Source: Brachynemurus nebulosus (Eukaryota > Arthropoda > Insecta > Neuroptera > Myrmeleontidae). Taken from it: DNA of 64,000 nucleotides. The notes beneath the pieces are model-generated. The model had not been told where the DNA came from and searched no databases. It saw only the letters and a list, made by a program, of their open reading frames with translations. Made by a program: the position numbers and the translations under genes. The stretch spans positions 5,840,482-5,904,481 of the forward strand of contig JAPWDM010000017.1 in assembly GCA_035578155.1 (NCBI GenBank). Direction: 5' to 3'. Below are positions 59,601 to 64,000 of the stretch, piece by piece. Position 1 is the stretch's first letter. Every line of letters begins with the position of its first letter.

Positions 59601-60083
59601 CTATTTACAAAAAATATTTATTGGCTGACAAAACACATCTCTCAATCTGTCCCTTGTCATTGAAATTCTCGGAACTGGTAAAATTCCTAACACACTTTCA
59701 ATTCTCATAACAGATATGTCTTCTTCTTGAGTAATGAAAGTTTTCTTTGATGAATCAATACATTTGAGGGACATAACACTGACTTCTATTTCTTCAGAAG
59801 GCGCATCTTCATCAGGTGGTCTTTGTACAATACAGGTATACCTATATTTAGTAGAGAGTCTTGCTCCTCCCTTGAACTCCACCAAAACAAATGTGCCGTG
59901 TTTCAAATCTTTCGGTTGAAAGTCTGAAAGATCAGCATACTCTTCATCTGAAACATTCAGAATACTTTCACCAGAGGAAATGTCTGACGAACTCTCTAAT
60001 GAGCTGTCAATGTTTTCAATTTTCTTCTGTTTTTTCTTTTTGATCTGGTTGGTAAATTTCCGAAAAATTATAGGTTTTTTCAG
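59601..60083 (-). CDS. C-terminal tail of a transposon-associated protein
   Basis: The minus-strand frame is open for 160 codons between TAA (60,084-60,086) and its stop near 59,601. It has no obvious initiating ATG, so it looks like a last exon or a fragment left by deletion. It has a Lys-rich stretch (KKKKQKKIENID), a Ser/acidic region (SSLESSSDISSGE), then a compact domain: KHGTFVLVEFKGGARLSTKY, VMSLKCIDSSKKTF, EEDISVMRIESVLGILPVP. From memory, this FVLV...LP-P module ends many large insect transposon proteins, including pogo-like ones; its role is unknown. It fits the TA-flanked context. Confidence 0.6.
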   Translation of the reverse strand: MKKPIIFRKFTNQIKKKKQKKIENIDSSLESSSDISSGESILNVSDEEYADLSDFQPKDLKHGTFVLVEFKGGARLSTKYRYTCIVQRPPDEDAPSEEIEVSVMSLKCIDSSKKTFITQEEDISVMRIESVLGILPVPRISMTRDRLRDVFCQPINIFCK

Positions 60084-60171
60084 TTATTGACGAATATAGT
60101 TTTATTAAACGTTTAAAAATGAAAATATTTTCTTACATTTTAAGGTTATTTTGTTACAGATTCAGTTAAAA

Positions 60172-60238
60172 AAAATCATGTAAGCTTATTTGAGAGTGTA
60201 TTATATAACATACAATCTCGCAAGCTTACATGATTTTT
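60172..60238. repeat. Hairpin, 18-bp arms
   Basis: AAAATCATGTAAGCTT and AAGCTTACATGATTTT flank about 34 bases that themselves partly pair (GAGAGTGTA/TACAATCTC). Confidence 0.9.
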
Positions 60239-60860
60239 CTCTAGGGAGGTTCGGGACACTGTCCCAAACCTCCCAACATGAGCTCTCCCAAACCTCCCAA
60301 ATGTGCCTGTTAAGTTAAAATGTGTTCTAAAATCATAACCTTAAAAAGATAAAGCTGTTTTGTTCATTAAAATAAACCTTAATGATGTGGTCATTTGATA
60401 AATAATTTACACTTACTTGATGATGTAAAATGAAGATAGAGTGAATTGAAACTTCGGGTTGAAAAACCCAGACTTTTTGAGGAAAAATCACAGTTTCCTC
60501 AATGACAGCAGCGTCTTCCAATTTAACTTCATGGAAGTCAAGGTACACTAATATTGAAGTTAGTCCTTCATTCTGGAGGGAAATTGGCTCACTGCAGCCA
60601 ACGTAACAAAATAAAATGAAGGTGTCCCAAACCTCCCACGTCCCAAACATCCCCACTCTCCCCTATTTATGACGCTACTGCGCCATGCACATTGCACACC
60701 GTACCGCATGTAACTAGCCATCTAGCCGTAGTCACGACCGAACCTTGCGCGTCCGTCTGTCTCAATTGTTGACGGTCGTTATAATAATAACATGTCGTCT
60801 AAATGAATAGAATGACAAATTCTGTACAAAACTATGAAATTCTTATAATAATAATGCTCG

Positions 60861-61042
<182 letters not shown>

Positions 61043-61698
61043 ATGAATAACTGTAGCATTGGGACAGTAAAATATAGTGTCACTCGCCTTTATTACCCGC
61101 GCCGACACCGTCACTCAGTTAGTTAGTTTGTTATTATTATCCCCTATTCGTTTTATTGCAAAACTTACAAATATCGCTTCATTTTATAACCAACATCACT
61201 CGATATCGCTTCGTTCGCCGTCCATCCAACCGAATGCAAACATGTCTTTCTAAAACTTGTTGATGTTAATGACACACTGAAATTATATTTCAACTTGCGA
61301 CCTCACTCACCAGTCACCAGAACCGCCGTGTACTACCACCTTCAACCGCCTGTCTACACCATTCCACTATTCTTGACAATAATAATTTTATCTTATAATA
61401 AAATCAGGTAAATAGCTTTCCTCCTTTAGGAACGTTGCTTCCTGGTATTGTGTCTCGAACAAAATTTTGAGTGACGGTTTTACATACACGGTTAGATGGT
61501 TAAAACAATTCAACACATCACAATAATTTAATATAAATTTAGAATATAAAATGTATATTAATTCTGCGGTACTTATTTATTTATTATTACTAAAATTATT
61601 TTGAAAGTATAAACATTTTATGGTGAGCTATACTAACTACGTAGCACGATCATTAAAACCAAAGTTGGAAATTATATTATTTGTTTTACTACTTCTGA
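61043..61698. other. Intergenic
   Basis: No gene seen; moderately GC richer at 61,090-61,360. Confidence 0.45.
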
Positions 61699-63214
61699 TT
61701 AGCTAACAAATTTTACTTGCAAGTAAAGGCCCCGAGGCCGGACCTATCGATTTTGATGAAACTTAGATATGTTGTAGAACACTAAAAAATAAGCGACACG
61801 TATTTTTTTTATCGGCGGAAAAACGGTTTGAAGGAGTGAAATCACCCTCCAAAAATTGGGGTAAAAATTTAATTTTTTGAATATCTCGAAAACGGTAAGA
61901 GATAGAGCAAAAGTTTAAATTGGCAGTATTACTCTTTTTTAAAGAGCTATCTATTGGTATGCAATTCGTTTAAATTGTGTCAACAGGGGTGGCTGGGGGT
62001 TAAAATTTAGGGGTTAATTTTGCAAAAAGGGGATGAAAATTAAACAATATAAAAATTCTGTTTACAGATTTGAAATCTACGTCAGAAAATCTAATTGACC
62101 AGTTTTTCCTCCTAATATTAAGTGTAAGGGTAGTTAACTAGGGGGTGACTATGTCGAATAGTCGTACTACTTGAGTAGTTCAGAAGTTCTTATTCATGGA
62201 AAATAGTTCAAGACATTTAGAATAACGTAGAAATGAAATTTTCGATTTCAAAATTCAGTTAGAGCAACAGTGAAGAGGGGGTGAGTCACCCTCTTAAATT
62301 ACATACTAGTTAACATACACTCATTTTTAATATTAACAGTGAGTAATAATGTCACAATAAGTGGTTCTGAAGTTGGACTGTTGTATGTAAGGTTTTTATT
62401 AGGTTTCCATTCATTTTGAAAATATCGTTATTTTCGGTATCGATAATTTTCGATAACGAAAACTATAACATCCATTAAAAAACAAACCTTATAAAAAACT
62501 TACATACGACAGTCCAACTTCAGAACCACTTATTGTGAGATTATTACCCACTGTCAGTGTGTTAATATTAAAAATGAGTGTATGTTAACTAGTACGTAAT
62601 TTAAGAGGGTGACTCACCCCCTCTTCAATGTTGCTCAAACTGAATTTTGAAATCGAAAATTTCATTTCTACGTTATTCTAAATGTCTTAAACTATTTCCC
62701 ATGAAGAGAAACTTATTGAACTACCCAAGCAGTACGACTATTCGACCCAGTCACCCTCTAGTTAACTACCCCTAGACTTAATATTAGGACATTGAGTAAA
62801 AACAGGTCAATTAAGTTTTTTGACGTAGATTTCAAATCAAAATGTTTATATTGTTTAATTCAACACAAAATGTTTATATTGTTTAATTTTCACCCCCTTT
62901 TTGCAAAATTAACCCCTAATTTTTAACCCCCAACCACCCCTGTTGATGTAATTTGAACAAATTGAATATCAATAGGTAGCTCTTTAAAAAAGAGCAGTAT
63001 CGCCAATTTAAACTTTTGCCCTATCTCTTACCGTTTTCGAGGTATTTAAAAAATTAAATTTTAACCCCAATTTTTGGAGGGCGATTTCACCCCTTCAAAC
63101 CGTTTTTCCGCCGATAAAAAAAATACGTGTCGCTTATTTTTTAGTGTTCTACAACATATCTAAGTTTTATCGAAATCGATACGTCTGGCCTCGAGCCCTT
63201 TACTTGTTAGCTAA
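61699..63214. mobile_element. 1.5-kb nearly complete palindrome (foldback element)
   Basis: The left arm (61,699-62,402) and right arm (62,478-63,214) are reverse complements along their whole length, for example CTAAATGTCTTGAAC-type, GAGGGGGTGAGTCACCCTCT and CGCCGATAAAAAAAATACGT blocks. A spacer of about 75 bases contains GATAATTTTCGATAACGAAA. The outermost TTAGCTAACAA is shared; 13 bases after it are present only in the left arm. No protein gene. Target duplication not resolved. Confidence 0.9.
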
Positions 63215-64000
63215 ATAGAAAAAGAGGACTGATGTTTATGTGTTAAATAGAAGTTTATAACCAAATAAAATATTCCAATTTAATGTGTTATCTAAAATTA
63301 CCACTATTTTAAACTTTTAATGTATTTATGTATCACGTAACATTAAAAAAGTCGCCAGATGCGTGTCGAACATCAAGTGGAGGTGCAGAAATTGTTAGAA
63401 TTTTCCACAGATTTTGGAATAAAATACACTAAGATTTCTGTTAACCAGACGCAAAAATTTATCCGTCTCACTAAGGTATCCGCTTAACAGGGGCAGAGTA
63501 AATAGCAGCATTAAGCATTAAGCATTTTTGGGGAATTTTTTTTTGACGAACAGTGAAAAGATTATTACTATTTTAAGAGTATGTGAAACAAATTTCAAGT
63601 AATTCCGAAAACACTCGCTTCGAAAAACGACTCACACGACGCTCACTTCCTCCATGATTTCGGCTGGTGGGCTTACCTAAGAAAAATAGGAAAAACGGCA
63701 TTTTAATCTGTAAACCCTAATGCATCGAATGAACTATAATCATTTGAAAATATTGAAAATTGGGTTTCTGGCAGACTTCTGAAGAAAAAGTTTCAAATTT
63801 CATCATTGTTTTTTTAATATTTCGTTACGAAAAAAATTGAAATACTCAGAATTTTTTAACATCTCTAGTGCAATTCATTTTATAAAGTCTATTCATCAGG
63901 CAAATCACTATATTGAGCCGTACTGTGGGCTGGATTATACATAATAATAAAATTTTTCCCCTTAAGGACCCACAAAAAATAAAAATATAAAAAAAATTTG
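63215..64000. other. Intergenic, no feature seen
   Basis: AT rich with no open frame or repeat that I can support. Confidence 0.5.

Larger units (their letters stand above)
59131..60663 (-). mobile_element. TA-flanked DNA transposon with GGGAGGTTTGGGAC subterminal repeats
   Basis: The left GGGGAGGGTGGGGATGTTTG and the right CAAACATCCCCACTCTCCCC are terminal inverted repeats, each next to TA (59,129-59,130 and 60,664-60,665). This fits the Tc1/mariner/pogo supergroup. At least six further copies of GGGAGGTTTGGGAC or its complement lie near 59,340-59,370, 60,243-60,300 and 60,630. The interior keeps the C-terminal exon of a protein but no DDE core, so it is a deletion derivative. Confidence 0.85.

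Noticed and set aside
60333..60656. 107-codon frame beginning MGMFGTWEVW
   Set aside because: Its start is the translated terminal inverted repeat of the TA-flanked transposon; no domain seen.

Overview
This window looks like repeat-rich nuclear DNA of an invertebrate, most likely an insect with a large genome. The evidence is strong AT richness, long (TA)n microsatellites, no operon-like gene packing, and a set of eukaryotic transposons typical of insects: R2/NeSL-type and APE-type LINEs, a Ty3/gypsy element, a Penelope element, Tigger/pogo, mariner and Tc1/Tc3 elements, hAT-type MITEs, and a THAP-domain element. I cannot name the species. I see no convincing complete host gene. One short exon-like start at 56.1 kb and one MADF-domain exon-like stretch at 36.6 kb are the only candidates, and the second may itself be transposon-derived.

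Layout, 1-24 kb. Bases 1-1167 (minus) are the C-terminal part of an R2/NeSL-type LINE reverse transcriptase that runs off the window. It is followed by a (TTA)n tract and then by the most unusual object in the window, a 4.9-kb foldback element (1242-6111). Its arms of about 1.7-1.9 kb each carry a copy of the same gene, and its 1.35-kb loop carries two further open frames. Next come tandem repeats related to a Helitron-like element (6.1-7.1 kb), a decayed gypsy integrase (7.2-8.1 kb), a P-like MITE holding a broken THAP domain (9.1-9.7 kb), tandem repeats (10.1-10.5 kb), a nested pair of foldback MITEs (12.45-13.29 kb), a near-intact Tigger transposon (15.76-17.91 kb), and a composite inverted-repeat element (17.9-22.1 kb). 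That composite holds a TTAA-flanked foldback element and an hAT MITE with a perfect target duplication.

Layout, 24-42 kb. Here there are a Tc1 remnant, a LINE RT remnant, a mariner with internal deletion and stops, several MITEs, and a 5'-truncated Penelope-like element whose RT/GIY-YIG body sits between inverted copies of its terminal repeat. They are followed by an hAT MITE with perfect 8-bp target duplication, more foldback MITEs, a MADF-like exon, a pogo-type MITE and a Helitron-like unit (39.8-41.5 kb).

Layout, 42-64 kb. A long APE-type LINE (about 42.2-49.25 kb) has ORF1 and ORF2 pushed apart by a nested 1.5-kb DNA transposon. After it come an inverted-repeat element with a CXC (tesmin/TSO1-like) cysteine-rich ORF (51.3-53.0 kb), a Tc3-like remnant, a 0.6-kb MITE, a 1.53-kb TA-flanked element with many copies of a GGGAGGTTTGGGAC motif (59.1-60.7 kb), and a 1.5-kb nearly complete palindrome (61.7-63.2 kb).

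The genes do not form a pathway. They are a stratified record of mobile-element insertions, many nested, with (TA)n tracts repeatedly at the element edges. All family names are from my own reading of translated motifs and termini; no database search was possible.
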